From an uncultured Clostridia bacterium (GTDB lineage Bacteria; Bacillota; Clostridia; Christensenellales; Borkfalkiaceae), in NCBI GenBank assembly GCA_947570625.1, contig CANOUP010000005.1, positions 18,128-82,127 of the forward strand: a stretch of DNA of 64,000 bases, read 5' to 3'. The notes under the pieces were generated by a model that was given only the letters and a program-made list of their open reading frames with translations, ran no database searches and had not been told where the DNA came from. Shown here piece by piece: positions 43,753-53,831 of the stretch. Position numbers and translations under genes: made by a program. Within the stretch, counting starts at the first letter, position 1. Each line of letters opens with the position of its first letter.

Positions 43753-44670
43753 TTATGCAACAGCGGGTTCTTCGGGAATTTCTTCGCAAGGCGCGACGGC
43801 CGCGTCCGCCAGGTCCTTGACATAGCTTTCCGCGTTGAGCGCGATTACGATAAACGCAATCTCCACGAACGAGAAACCTATAAACATACCCGCAACGACG
43901 TTGGTCAGCGCGATACTGATTACCAACAGAACAAGCGAAATAAAGAAAATCAGAAAGTCGCACAAAACCAGCTTTACGGCGTTGCTTATTCGCATTACCG
44001 CGGAAAACGGCACTACTTTTGCGCCGTGTATCAGGTAGGCTTCCAGAAGTGACGTAAACGCGAATACGCAGACGGACAGCACGGACGTAAACGCCACGCT
44101 TGGCGTCCAGATAGAAGCCAGCCATACGCACAGCGCGAACAGCGACACCGTAAGTAAAGAATCGGCAAGCGACGCCAAAATCATTTTCCACAGCCCACGC
44201 CTTGCCATATTCCTGCGCACGAGATATCTTGTAAGCGCATAGCCCGCCACAAGCCCCGCGAAGAATAAAAACACCACGAGCACTATGAGGACGATTATCG
44301 TTACGACCATTTCTTCAAAAGCCTGCGTAATCAGGTCGGCGTAAACTTTCAGCTCTACGCCTATAAGCTCGAAACTGCCGTCTATCAGCTTTTTCAGCCA
44401 CTCGCCGTTTATCATAGTGCCCAGCGCGCCTATTGGGTCCTCCCAGTTAAGCGAGGTTATCGAATTTACTATATAATCCTCGGTTGCCGTAAAGTCGACG
44501 TTGTTGCTCTGTATTATTTCGGCGACCGCATTTATAAACTGTTTAAGCGCGGAAAAAGCCGTCGGCAGGGCAACCGAAAGCCCGAGCACCAGCCCGACGG
44601 CGAGCATTCCTACGGGCGTGAAATAGTATTTTAAGTTGACGAAATATTTTTTCAGACCCGATAAAATCAT
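43753..44670 (-). CDS. Uncharacterised polytopic membrane protein
   Basis: 305 residues from the ATG at 44670, chosen because AAGGGGA lies nine bases upstream. About six membrane segments in two groups (near 15-40, 130-155, 165-190, 195-215, 235-260, 265-285 of the frame), separated by an extracytoplasmic loop of about 90 residues. The short C-terminal tail ends in PCEEIPEEPAVA. No family recognised. It lies alone between convergent cwlD and pnp, both of which end in terminators. Confidence 0.55.
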   Translation of the reverse strand: MILSGLKKYFVNLKYYFTPVGMLAVGLVLGLSVALPTAFSALKQFINAVAEIIQSNNVDFTATEDYIVNSITSLNWEDPIGALGTMINGEWLKKLIDGSFELIGVELKVYADLITQAFEEMVVTIIVLIVLVVFLFFAGLVAGYALTRYLVRRNMARRGLWKMILASLADSLLTVSLFALCVWLASIWTPSVAFTSVLSVCVFAFTSLLEAYLIHGAKVVPFSAVMRISNAVKLVLCDFLIFFISLVLLVISIALTNVVAGMFIGFSFVEIAFIVIALNAESYVKDLADAAVAPCEEIPEEPAVA

Positions 44671-44682
44671 AAGTATTCCCCT

Positions 44683-44712
44683 TAAAAACAATCGGCGCAG
44701 TACTGCGCCGAT
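44683..44712 (-). terminator. Terminator of pnp
   Basis: Minus strand ATCGGCGCAG-TA-CTGCGCCGAT followed by TGTTTTTAAGG. Confidence 0.8.
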
Positions 44713-44726
44713 TGCCGACTTTTAAA

Positions 44727-46826
44727 TCAGTTAAGTTTTTCGAGAAGCTTCAAATCGATACCCTTGTCGCCGATTTTGATTATTTCAACCTTGACGGTAT
44801 CGCCGATTTTGACAACGTCCTCAACGTTTTCCACGTGTTTGTCCGAAAGCTTGGATACGTGAATCATACCGTCCTTGCCGGGAGCAAACTCGACGAACGC
44901 GCCGAATTTGAGAATTCTTACTACCGTTCCGACGAACATATCGCCGACTTCGGGCTCGTGAACTATGCTCATTATTATAGCTTTTGCCTTATTCGCGTTT
45001 TCGATAGGTCCGACCGCGGAAATATAGCCCTTGCCACTGTCGTCTTCGTTGAACTCGATTTCGGTGTTGGTTTCTTCCATAATCTTCTTGATTACGCAGC
45101 CCTGTTTGCCGATAACGTCGCCGATTTTGTCGGGGTCGATTTCGAAGAAGATAATCTTAGGCGCGTGTTCGGAAAGTTCGGGCGCAACTTCGGGAACGCA
45201 TTCGAGCATCTTGGAAAGTATGAACTGCCTGCCCTCGTTCGCCTGGTTGATTGCGGTATGCATTATTTCCTCGGATATGCCCTTAATCTTTATATCCATC
45301 TGTATTGCGGTAATTCCCTTTTCGGTGCCCGCAACCTTAAAGTCCATATCGCCGAGGAAGTCTTCGAGTCCCTGAATATCCGTCAATACCTTGAAGTCGC
45401 CCGTTTCCTGGTTCTTGATAAGACCCATTGCAACGCCCGCGACAGGCGCTTTGATGGGCACGCCTGCATTCATAAGCGCCATGGTCGAACCGCAGACGGA
45501 AGCCATCGACGACGAGCCGTTCGACGACATTATGTCGTTGACCACCCTTATAGCGTAAGGGAAGCTGTCCTCGTCGGGAAGCACGGGGATAAGCGCGCGC
45601 TCGGCAAGAGCGCCATGACCTATCTCGCGCCTGCCGGGGGAACGGAGCGCCTTTGCTTCGCCCGTGCAGTATCCAGGGAAGTTGTAATGGTGCATATATC
45701 TCTTCTTTGTTTCTTCGTCAAGTCCTTCGAGCTTCTGCGCGTCGGTAAGCATACCGAGAGTGCAGGTCGTAAGCGTCTGGGTCTGTCCGCGGGTGAATAC
45801 CGCCGAACCGTGCGCGCGGGGAAGCACTCCCTTTTCGCACCAGATGGGACGCACGTCTTTAAGTCCTCTGCCGTCGGGACGGATACCCTTGTCGAATATC
45901 TTCGCGCGCACCTTTTCTTTGGTAAGATAGTAAAGGCTGTCCTTTATTTCACGCTTGTTGTCGGGATAAATTTCGGCAAAGTGTTCCAAAACTTCGGTTT
46001 CGGCTTTCGCCTGTCTTTCTTCCCTTTCCTGTCTGTCGAACGTGTCGATAGCCCAGTCTATTTTTTCGCCCGCGTATGCGCGGACTTCTTTGTCAAGCTC
46101 TTCGGGAATATGGTAAAGTTCCATTTCAAGCTTTTTCTTGCCGACTGCGGGAACGATTACGCTTTCGATATATTCGCAGATTTTTTTAATCTCTTCCTGT
46201 CCGTACATTATCGCGCCGACCATTTCTTCGTTGGTGACTTCGTCCGCGCCCGCTTCTATCATTAAAATAGCGTCCTTGGAGCCCGCGAGATTGAGGTGGA
46301 TAACGCTCTTTTCGCGCTGGGCAAGGTCGGGGTTAATGACGTACTTTCCGTCAACCATACCGACGACTACCGAACCCGTGGGGCCCGCCCAGGGAATATC
46401 GGAAATTGCAAGCGCAATCGAGGAGCCTATCATGGCGAGAGGTTCGGGGGAAACGTCGGGTTCGACGGAGAGCGCCTGCGCCGTAACCACTACGTCGTTG
46501 AAAAGACCCTTGGGGAACAGAGGACGAAGGGGTCTGTCGATAAGTCTCGCCGTGAGTATGGCTTTATCGCTAGCCCTTCCTTCGCGCTTTTTGAACCCGC
46601 CGGGGATTTTGCCGATGGAGAACATTTTCTCTTCGTAGTCCACTTGAAGAGGGAAGAAGTCCATACCTTCCCTGGGAGCGGACGACATACATACCGAAAC
46701 CATAACGGCGGTTTCACCGCATCTGATAAGGCACGAGCCGTTGGTCTGTTCGGCGTACTTGCCCGTTTCAACGACGACGTCTTTACCGCCGACTTTAAAA
46801 GTAAATTGTTTGTAATTGTTGTTCAT
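44727..46826 (-). CDS. pnp: Polynucleotide phosphorylase
   Basis: 699 residues: two RNase PH domains, then KH (VIGKQGCVIKKIMEETNTEI near 560) and S1 (VGDMFVGTVVRILKFGAFVE near 620) domains. It degrades RNA 3'-5' by phosphorolysis and takes part in mRNA turnover and the degradosome-like complex. The upstream gene is rpsO, the classic rpsO-pnp pair, with a hairpin between them. Length and the GDSK-like SSMASVCG active-site segment are normal. Confidence 0.96.
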   Translation of the reverse strand: MNNNYKQFTFKVGGKDVVVETGKYAEQTNGSCLIRCGETAVMVSVCMSSAPREGMDFFPLQVDYEEKMFSIGKIPGGFKKREGRASDKAILTARLIDRPLRPLFPKGLFNDVVVTAQALSVEPDVSPEPLAMIGSSIALAISDIPWAGPTGSVVVGMVDGKYVINPDLAQREKSVIHLNLAGSKDAILMIEAGADEVTNEEMVGAIMYGQEEIKKICEYIESVIVPAVGKKKLEMELYHIPEELDKEVRAYAGEKIDWAIDTFDRQEREERQAKAETEVLEHFAEIYPDNKREIKDSLYYLTKEKVRAKIFDKGIRPDGRGLKDVRPIWCEKGVLPRAHGSAVFTRGQTQTLTTCTLGMLTDAQKLEGLDEETKKRYMHHYNFPGYCTGEAKALRSPGRREIGHGALAERALIPVLPDEDSFPYAIRVVNDIMSSNGSSSMASVCGSTMALMNAGVPIKAPVAGVAMGLIKNQETGDFKVLTDIQGLEDFLGDMDFKVAGTEKGITAIQMDIKIKGISEEIMHTAINQANEGRQFILSKMLECVPEVAPELSEHAPKIIFFEIDPDKIGDVIGKQGCVIKKIMEETNTEIEFNEDDSGKGYISAVGPIENANKAKAIIMSIVHEPEVGDMFVGTVVRILKFGAFVEFAPGKDGMIHVSKLSDKHVENVEDVVKIGDTVKVEIIKIGDKGIDLKLLEKLN

Positions 46827-46888
46827 AACCTACATCTCCTTGTTGTTCTTGTGCTTACGGCGCCCGCCGTAAACTGATTTTTAAATAA

Positions 46889-46924
46889 AAAATCGAGCGA
46901 GAAACCGTGAGTGGGCTCCCGCTC
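46889..46924 (-). terminator. Hairpin between rpsO and pnp
   Basis: Minus strand GAGCGGGAG pairs with TTCTCGCTC (two G-U pairs) around a 12-base loop and is followed by GATTTTTTATTT. It is likely a partial terminator or processing site, as in the rpsO-pnp region of other bacteria. Confidence 0.6.
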
Positions 46925-46935
46925 TGAATTTTCGA

Positions 46936-47190
46936 TTACTTTCTGAGATTTAAAGCGGCAATAATCGAACGGTATCTTTCGATATCCTTGCTCTTTAAAT
47001 AATCCAAAAGACCGCGTCTGCGACCGACCATTTTGAGAAGACCGCGGCGCGAATGATTGTCGTGAATATGCTCTTTAAGATGCTCGTTCAAATGATTGAT
47101 TCTCTCTGTAAGAAGAGCAATCTGAACTTCGGGCGAACCTGTGTCGCCTTCCTTTAAAGCGTATTTTGCAATTACTTCGGACTTTTCCAT
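46936..47190 (-). CDS. rpsO: 30S ribosomal protein S15
   Basis: 84 residues, a few shorter at the N-terminus than the usual 88-89. It contains [19 protein letters not shown] and [20 protein letters not shown], the signature of S15. It binds the central domain of 16S rRNA and feeds back on its own mRNA in some bacteria. Good AGGAGG ribosome site. Confidence 0.97.
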   Translation of the reverse strand: MEKSEVIAKYALKEGDTGSPEVQIALLTERINHLNEHLKEHIHDNHSRRGLLKMVGRRRGLLDYLKSKDIERYRSIIAALNLRK

Positions 47191-47274
47191 TTAATTTATC
47201 CTCCTATGGAAATATTTGCGGGAAACAAAGCAAGCCGTAGAGTACCCGAACCCCTTTGTATCCGTAACGGAAAC

Positions 47275-47303
47275 ATAATAACACAGACGAAAAAAAATAG
47301 CAA
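47275..47303 (-). promoter_or_regulatory. Predicted rpsO-pnp promoter
   Basis: Minus strand TTGCTA, 17-base spacer, TATTAT, giving a leader of about 80 bases before rpsO. Confidence 0.6.
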
Positions 47304-47391
47304 ACGAATTACAGTTGATTAACGAAAATAATTTATCCGAACAGCTCGTCTGCGGGGCATTCTGAAAAGCAAAGATAATCTAATGTCAGAT

Positions 47392-48753
47392 TTAAAGCCC
47401 GAAAAGCCTGCGCCTTTCCACGATGATTTTATCCGTCTTGTTTATATACGAAGGTATGTCCTTGGGCGAAGCAAGGCGCTCTATCCTGTCGCCTTCGAAA
47501 AGGCGTTTGGAAATAGCGTTTGCGCCGACGGCGACGTTGTCGGTTATTTCTTCCATTACGTTTATGTTGTAGGCGCACGCCTTTCCGTCTTTGCACCAGC
47601 CGACGTTTTCCAGTCCGCCCGCCTGATACTTCTGTCTGTACAGGTAATAGGGCGAATACCCCGCATTAGTAAGCAATTTATCGGAAAGCGCAACCATTTC
47701 GCCTATGCCCGCTATATTAAGGCGCGCGGTGTTTTCTTTCAGCTTTGCGCCTGCTTTCAACGAAAGCGTGTGCACGGTTATATTTTCGGGGCTGAGCGAC
47801 AGGGCGGTTTTCACGGAATATTCAAAATCGCAGACGCGCTCTTCCGCAAGCCCCGCTATCAGGTCGATATTTATGTCGAAACCGTATTTGCGCGCAATTT
47901 CGTACGCCGTTAACGTCTGCCCGGACGTGTGCGCCCTGCCTATCGCCTTCAACGTTTGGTCGTTGAACGACTGGGGGTTTACGCATATGCGGGTTACGCC
48001 GAAATCTTTGGAAAGTTTCAGTTTTTCTTCCGTAAACACGTCGGGTCTGCCCGCTTCCACCGTGTATTCGGGTATTTCGGGAAAAGCCTTCCCTACCGCC
48101 GAATACACCATTTCAAGCGCGTCCGCGTCCAGCACGAAGGGCGTTCCACCGCCTATGTACACGCTGTTGAGTTTGGTTATTATATCCTTTACCGACGCTA
48201 TTTCCCTTATTAAACAGCCTATGTATTCGTCTATGTACTTCCGCGTCGCCGATACGGGCGCGGTTATGAACGAACAGTAATCGCACTTGGTGGGGCAGAA
48301 AGGTATGCTTATAAATAAATCCTGCCCGCCTGCATTGCCGTAGACGGGTTTTTGCGTTTCAATGACCCTGCCGACGAGCGCGGTCTTTTCCGCGCTAACG
48401 CCGAACTCCGTGAACATATCCTTAAAACCGCGGTTTTCGGCAAGCTCGGCATATGCTAATTTTGTAGGTCTTATTCCCGTAAGCGCGCCCCACGGAAGGG
48501 TTCCCCTCTCGCCGGCGAGTACTTTATAAAAGGCTAATTTCGCAAAGCGCTTAGCCATTCTTTTAAATACGGTTTCGTCGTCTGTTCCGAACTCGTTTTC
48601 GAAATCGTAAAATTTGTCTTTGTACTCCACCGCGTTGAAAAACTTACCGCACGAATACGAATAATAGTGAGTAAAGTTTTCGTCTTCCGCGCCGAAAGCG
48701 CGGATTACGTCCATAATTTCGGGACGCAGATATTCGCTGTTTGTGTTAAGCAT
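47392..48753 (-). CDS. hemZ: Oxygen-independent coproporphyrinogen III dehydrogenase-like radical SAM protein (HemZ)
   Basis: 453 residues from the ATG at 48753; an in-frame ATG at 48795 would overlap the MBL gene by 50 bases and is less likely. The radical SAM motif FCPTKCDYCSF (Cys-x3-Cys-x2-Cys) lies in the middle, followed by VYIGGGTPFVLD and VEAGRPDVF, as in HemZ/HemN proteins. It has the long N-terminal extension of HemZ. The order relA-MBL-hemZ is common in Clostridia. A true haem role is inferred; some relatives are not haem enzymes. Confidence 0.85.
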   Translation of the reverse strand: MLNTNSEYLRPEIMDVIRAFGAEDENFTHYYSYSCGKFFNAVEYKDKFYDFENEFGTDDETVFKRMAKRFAKLAFYKVLAGERGTLPWGALTGIRPTKLAYAELAENRGFKDMFTEFGVSAEKTALVGRVIETQKPVYGNAGGQDLFISIPFCPTKCDYCSFITAPVSATRKYIDEYIGCLIREIASVKDIITKLNSVYIGGGTPFVLDADALEMVYSAVGKAFPEIPEYTVEAGRPDVFTEEKLKLSKDFGVTRICVNPQSFNDQTLKAIGRAHTSGQTLTAYEIARKYGFDINIDLIAGLAEERVCDFEYSVKTALSLSPENITVHTLSLKAGAKLKENTARLNIAGIGEMVALSDKLLTNAGYSPYYLYRQKYQAGGLENVGWCKDGKACAYNINVMEEITDNVAVGANAISKRLFEGDRIERLASPKDIPSYINKTDKIIVERRRLFGL

Positions 48754-49345
48754 AAGGATTGTTTTTCCTTTCCCGTCCCAGCGACGTATCTTCACCGTGC
48801 CCGCAATACACTTTGAAATCGCCGTCGAGCGAGAAAAGCTTGTTTATACTCTCTTTAAGTTGTTTAAAATCACCCGTCGGCAAATCGTACCTGCCTATTC
48901 CCTGCCTGAAAAGGGTGTCGCCCGTAAACAGACAGCCGTCCGCAAGGTAAGAAATTCCGCCCACGGTATGCCCGGGCGTGTGCAGGACTTTGAAAGTCAT
49001 ACCGGAAAAATGCGCGCTTTCGCCGTCTTTAAATGTTCCCGCAATCCGGAAATCGGGGATATGCACCCCGCCGAATATGCCCCTGTTTTCCGCGCTGAAA
49101 ATAAAAGGCTTTTCCTTTTCACCGCAGTAAACGGGAACGCCCTCTTTGAAAAACTTTCCGCAACCGCCCACGTGGTCGAAATGCCCGTGGGTGAGAAGCA
49201 CCGCGCGCGGGGTCAGCCCCATTTCCGCGCAAATGCCGTAAAGCTCTTCTTCCGCGCAATCTATAATTACCGCGTTTTTGTTATCGGCTGTAACTATATA
49301 AGAGTTACAGCCGAAACCGCTTGCCTGTACTTTTATCACCCGCAT
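48746..49345 (-). CDS. Metallo-beta-lactamase-fold hydrolase
   Basis: 199 residues. The zinc motif THGHFDHVGG near 53 and HTPGHTVGGISY near 130 are complete, and the end CGHGEDTSLGRERKNNP matches glyoxalase II-like hydrolases. Likely a thioester hydrolase of the YcbL type; the substrate is unknown. It begins two bases after the relA stop and overlaps hemZ by eight bases. Confidence 0.85.
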   Translation of the reverse strand: MRVIKVQASGFGCNSYIVTADNKNAVIIDCAEEELYGICAEMGLTPRAVLLTHGHFDHVGGCGKFFKEGVPVYCGEKEKPFIFSAENRGIFGGVHIPDFRIAGTFKDGESAHFSGMTFKVLHTPGHTVGGISYLADGCLFTGDTLFRQGIGRYDLPTGDFKQLKESINKLFSLDGDFKVYCGHGEDTSLGRERKNNPYA

Positions 49346-49347
49346 AA

Positions 49348-51474
49348 TCAGTTCGTCGTCCTGTAAACGTCAATTACGCGCTTGTCGCGCTTTAAACGGT
49401 TGATTAAAAGGTCCATATCCGAACGCCTGTTAAGCTTTATTTTAAGCTCTATTTCAGCCTGTCCGTCCCTGTTCACCCTGCCGTTAATCGCCGTCATATG
49501 GATATGAAGGGCGGAAATTTCGGCGACTATAAAGGCGGTCAGACCGTCGTTGTCCTCGGCGAGAATTTTTATGCCCGCAATGAAGTCCGCGCCCTCGCCC
49601 GTCCATTTTGCGGGTTGAAGCCGTTCGGGGTCCTCGCCCTGCAAATTGGGACAGTCTTTTCTGTGGACGATTACTCCCCTTCCGCGAGAAACGAAGCCGA
49701 CTATATCGTCGCCCGGCACGGGGTTACAGCAGTGCGCGAAACGGACGAGAAGTCCGCCCATATCCTTAATGACGACAGTGCTTGCGGGGGTGTTTTTGAG
49801 TTTATCGTTGGAAAGTACGTCGATGGGCTTGGGTATTTCTTTCTTGTAATAGTCGATAAGCTTGAAAATAATCTGGTTAACGCTTACCGCGCCGTAGCCG
49901 ACAGACGCCATCATTTCGTTTACCGAGGAGAATACCAGCTTGTTGGAAAGCTTTTTGAAAGATTCCTCCGTGAGAATATCGGCAAGGTTATAGCCCCTGC
50001 GCTTAGCTTCGGCTTCGAGCATGGCTTTGCCCGTCTTCGCGTTCTCTTCCTTCATTTCGCGTTTGAAGAAAGCGCGTATTTTGGCGCGGGCGGAGCCCGA
50101 TTTAACGTATTTCAGCCAGTCCCACGAAGGACCTTTTGTCGTAGCCGAAGTGAGAATTTCGACAACGTCGCCCGTGTGAAGCGCGGAATTGAGCGCGACG
50201 ATGCGTCCGTTGACCTTTGCGCCGACGCACTTGTTGCCCACTTCGGAGTGGATTGCGTACGCGAAGTCGACGGGCGTGGCTTCGAGCGGAAGGGAAATTA
50301 CTTTGCCGTGGGGCGTGAACACCAAAAGCTCGTTGGAATACAAATCGTTTTTAAGACTGTCTACAAACTCTTTCGAGTCGTTAAGACTGCCCTGCCAGTC
50401 CATGACATCGCGTATCCAGCTTAAACGCGCGTCGAAACCGGTTTCCGTAGTCTTTTTTTCCTTATAGCGCCAGTGCGCCGCGATACCGAATTCAGCCATA
50501 TGGTGCATTTCGCGCGTTCTTATCTGAATTTCGAAAAACTGTCCGAAGTTGGTAACAACGGTCGTGTGGAGCGACTGGTACATATTGCGCTTGGGGGTTG
50601 CGATATAGTCCTTTATCCTGCCGGGGACGGGCTTCCACTTTTTGTGAATTTTGCCCAGCACCTCGTAGCACTCGTCTATTGTTCCGACAATGACGCGGAC
50701 GGCGGACAAATCGTAAATCTGGTCTAACGATTTGCCCTGATTTTTCATCTTTTTGTAAATGGAATAAAAGTGTTTGGGTCTGCCGAAAACTTCACCGCGG
50801 ATTTCGCTTTCTTTAAGCAATTCTTTTAGCTGTTTTACGACGAAATCGACCAAATCCCTGCGTTCCTGCAATTTCTGGTGTATGTTGGTCACAAGATATT
50901 CGTAAGCTTCGGGGTCGAGATATTTAAGACACAAATCCTCTATTTCGCACTTTATCTGCGAAATACCCAGCCTGCCCGCAAGCGGGGTGAAAATTTCAAG
51001 CGTTTCTTTGGCTATGCGCTGTTGGCGCTCGTTGGAAAGATAGTTTAAAGAGCGCATATTGTGAAGCCTGTCGGCAAGCTTGATTATTATTACGCGCACG
51101 TCGTTAGCCATAGCGACGAAAATTTTACGGAAGTTTTCCGCGTCCTCCTCCTCGTGGGAAGCATAGCGGATTTTGTCGAGCTTGGTAACGCCGTCTACGA
51201 GAGTAAGAATTTCGTTGCCGAATTTTTCGCGTATGTCGTCCGCGGTGGCGTCGGTATCCTCGATTACGTCGTGCAGGAAAGCCGCGGCTATGGACGGGGT
51301 GTCCATACCGAGGTCTATAAGTATTTCCGCAACTGCGCAGGGATGCGTAAAATACGGCTCGCCCGAGGCGCGCTTCTGCCCGTCGTGCATAAGCTCGGCA
51401 TAGCGGTACGCGGAGAGCAGAACGCTTCTGTCCTCTTCGGGATATTCGTAAAGTTTTTCAAATACCGTACTCAT
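49348..51474 (-). CDS. relA: Bifunctional (p)ppGpp synthetase/hydrolase
   Basis: 708 residues. It has an HD hydrolase domain with FTHPCAVAEILIDLG and FLHDVIEDTDATADD, then a synthetase domain with YDLSAVRVIV and DYIATPKRNMYQSLHTTV, a TGS domain (VFTPHGKVISLPLEATPVD) and a C-terminal ACT segment. The intact HD residues make it a Rel enzyme able both to make and break (p)ppGpp. It follows recJ with four-base overlap. Confidence 0.95.
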   Translation of the reverse strand: MSTVFEKLYEYPEEDRSVLLSAYRYAELMHDGQKRASGEPYFTHPCAVAEILIDLGMDTPSIAAAFLHDVIEDTDATADDIREKFGNEILTLVDGVTKLDKIRYASHEEEDAENFRKIFVAMANDVRVIIIKLADRLHNMRSLNYLSNERQQRIAKETLEIFTPLAGRLGISQIKCEIEDLCLKYLDPEAYEYLVTNIHQKLQERRDLVDFVVKQLKELLKESEIRGEVFGRPKHFYSIYKKMKNQGKSLDQIYDLSAVRVIVGTIDECYEVLGKIHKKWKPVPGRIKDYIATPKRNMYQSLHTTVVTNFGQFFEIQIRTREMHHMAEFGIAAHWRYKEKKTTETGFDARLSWIRDVMDWQGSLNDSKEFVDSLKNDLYSNELLVFTPHGKVISLPLEATPVDFAYAIHSEVGNKCVGAKVNGRIVALNSALHTGDVVEILTSATTKGPSWDWLKYVKSGSARAKIRAFFKREMKEENAKTGKAMLEAEAKRRGYNLADILTEESFKKLSNKLVFSSVNEMMASVGYGAVSVNQIIFKLIDYYKKEIPKPIDVLSNDKLKNTPASTVVIKDMGGLLVRFAHCCNPVPGDDIVGFVSRGRGVIVHRKDCPNLQGEDPERLQPAKWTGEGADFIAGIKILAEDNDGLTAFIVAEISALHIHMTAINGRVNRDGQAEIELKIKLNRRSDMDLLINRLKRDKRVIDVYRTTN

Positions 51475-53777
51475 AAGTTTACCTTCGATACTATGTTGTA
51501 GAGCTCGGAATTGGCAAGCTCGGTCTTGACTCCGCGGTTGACGGTCACCCTTCCGTTTTCAAGCGAAACCAGAGAAAGCTGTTCAAACACCGCGAGCGCG
51601 AAAGCCAGCTCGCGCGGGGAAAACATTTTGTTTTTGAACGCGATTTCGCCTATACTGTAACCCGACATTCCCGGCGCGCCCGCCGATACACCGGCAAAGA
51701 TTTTCAAAAGCTCCGTCCTTTTGCACGGCAGTCCCTTTAAACAGTTATTGCCCGTACCGTCGGAACATATAATCACCTGTTTTCCCTCGGCTGAGGCAAT
51801 CCTGACGCCGTCCGCCGGCTTGTCAAGGAAAACTATGCGTTTGTAACCGCTTAAATCGCAGTCCGCGACTGGCGACAGCAGAACGCAGTCCGCAAGATTG
51901 CCCGACGACAGGCGGAAAAGTTCTACGGGAAGGCGAGAAAGATTTTCGTACTTGGAAAGCGTTTCGTACTCAGGCGCAATAAACACGGTGCCGTATCCCC
52001 CGCACTCGGAGATGTGCCTGTCTATTTCTTCGCGGGTCATATAACTTTCTTCCGCCTTAACAACGGGCGAACACAGGCTTAAAATATTGTTGACCGCAAT
52101 CTGCTCTTCGCAGTACTTTCCCGCCGTGCGCGAATACACTATTTCGCGGATATAGCCCTTTACGGACTGTTTTCCGCGGAAGGTCGTTATATTGTAGTCG
52201 AAGAGATAGCGTTTCGGCGCGGGGCTCTCCATAAGCAGGGTGTGACGGCTTCCGCCGAAATAAATTAATTCTATCTTGTTGCTTTTGACGCTTACGTGCG
52301 GCGAAAGAGGCTTGACGGGTCTGACTTCCAGCGCGCACTCTTCGAGTTCGAACAGCGGTCTGCGGTTGCCCACGCCGAAGGGTTCGAGCATTTCCAGCTC
52401 TTTTGCAAACCTTATCGAATACGGCGCGGTCAGCTTACCGCTGACAAGGACTGCGGGCTCGAAATCTTCCGCGGTATAGCGCTCCGAGAGATATTCGTTG
52501 AGCGCTTCTTCGAGGTTTTCGAAGTCGAGCACGTTTATGTTTACGCCCGCCGCCTGCGCGTGCCCGCCGAATTCTTTTATATAGCGTCCGCAGGCTTTAA
52601 GCGCCTCGAAAATATTGACGTTTTCTACCGAACGGGCAGAGCCTTTCAAATCGTCGCCGTTGCGCACGAAAAGTATTACGGGGCGGGAAAACTCGTCCGA
52701 AAGGCGGGCGGCGACTATGCCGACGAACCCCGTGTTCCAGCCCTCGTCCCACAGCATTATTACCTTACCGTACGCGCCCCTTTCTTTTAGCTTGTTTTTC
52801 GCGCAGAGGTACAGCTCGTCGCAGTATTTCTGACGCTCGGTATTGTACGCCATAAGCGAAGAAGCCAAATCGAAAATTTTGTTTTCGTCCGTTTCCGTAA
52901 ACAGACTGAGCGCGGAGCGGGCGTTGCCCATTCTGCCCGCGGCGTTTATTTTGGGCGCGATTCCGAACGCTATCGTCTGCGAAGTGGCGCTGTCCGTTTT
53001 AGAAAGAAAGTGCGAATAACATTTGCGGGGCGAGCCGTTTATCAGTTTAAGCCCCTCGTAAACGATGTCCCTGTTCTCGCCGGTAAGCGGGACGCTGTCC
53101 GCAACGGTAGCAATCGCGGCGAAGTCGAGATACTTATACGCCGACTCGCCGTTCAGCGCGACAGCCGTTTTCAGCGCGACGCCCGCGCCGCACAGGTTGT
53201 CGTAAATATACCCGTCGTTGAATTTGGGGTTGACGCATATGCAGTCGGGAATTTTGTCGGGCAGTTCGTGGTGGTCGGTGACTATCACCTCCGCCCCCTG
53301 CTCCTTGATATACTCAACCTCTTCGGCGCAGGAAATACCGCAGTCGACCGTGATGAAAAGCTGGGGAAAGCACTCCTCGAAAATTTCGTCTATCGCGTTC
53401 CTGTTCAGCCCGTAGCCATCGCGCCGTTCGGGAATATAGACGAAGGGTTCGATTCCGAAATCGCGGAGCGCGGAGCTCATTATCGTAGAAGCGCACACTC
53501 CGTCTGCGTCGTAATCGCCGTAAACGACGACCGACCAGTCCTCGTCGCGGGCGCGCGTAATCAGCTCGACGGCTTCTTTCATTCCGCTCATTTTAAAGGG
53601 CGAAATAAAGTTGTCGCGGGAAGGACGGATAAACTTTTCTATCTTTTCCTCGTCGTCTATTCCCCTGCCGTACAGTATCTTAACGGTTTCCTCCATTAAC
53701 GAACACTGCTTTGCAAGGCTCTTTACGGTATTGAGTTGTTCGTCCGAAAATTCGTACTCGGGAACTATTTTTTTCAT
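51471..53777 (-). CDS. recJ: Single-stranded-DNA-specific exonuclease RecJ
   Basis: 768 residues. The DHH phosphoesterase motifs are VVYGDYDADGVCAS near 82, FITVDCGISC near 140, VTDHHELPDKIPD near 158 and the DHHA1 glycine region FGGHAQAAGVNIN near 360. An OB-fold and a long C-terminal region typical of Bacillota RecJ follow. RecJ resects 5' ends during recombination and repair. A terminator separates it from secF upstream. Confidence 0.93.
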   Translation of the reverse strand: MKKIVPEYEFSDEQLNTVKSLAKQCSLMEETVKILYGRGIDDEEKIEKFIRPSRDNFISPFKMSGMKEAVELITRARDEDWSVVVYGDYDADGVCASTIMSSALRDFGIEPFVYIPERRDGYGLNRNAIDEIFEECFPQLFITVDCGISCAEEVEYIKEQGAEVIVTDHHELPDKIPDCICVNPKFNDGYIYDNLCGAGVALKTAVALNGESAYKYLDFAAIATVADSVPLTGENRDIVYEGLKLINGSPRKCYSHFLSKTDSATSQTIAFGIAPKINAAGRMGNARSALSLFTETDENKIFDLASSLMAYNTERQKYCDELYLCAKNKLKERGAYGKVIMLWDEGWNTGFVGIVAARLSDEFSRPVILFVRNGDDLKGSARSVENVNIFEALKACGRYIKEFGGHAQAAGVNINVLDFENLEEALNEYLSERYTAEDFEPAVLVSGKLTAPYSIRFAKELEMLEPFGVGNRRPLFELEECALEVRPVKPLSPHVSVKSNKIELIYFGGSRHTLLMESPAPKRYLFDYNITTFRGKQSVKGYIREIVYSRTAGKYCEEQIAVNNILSLCSPVVKAEESYMTREEIDRHISECGGYGTVFIAPEYETLSKYENLSRLPVELFRLSSGNLADCVLLSPVADCDLSGYKRIVFLDKPADGVRIASAEGKQVIICSDGTGNNCLKGLPCKRTELLKIFAGVSAGAPGMSGYSIGEIAFKNKMFSPRELAFALAVFEQLSLVSLENGRVTVNRGVKTELANSELYNIVSKVNL

Positions 53778-53788
53778 ATTCGGGTAAT

Positions 53789-53827
53789 TAAAAACAAGAG
53801 GCGGGTTGTTTACCCCGCCTCTTTTAA
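53789..53827 (-). terminator. Terminator between secF and recJ
   Basis: Minus strand AAGAGGCGGG pairs with CCCGCCTCTT, followed by GTTTTTAATT. Partial read-through would feed recJ, because no other promoter is obvious. Confidence 0.65.
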
Positions 53828-53831
53828 AATG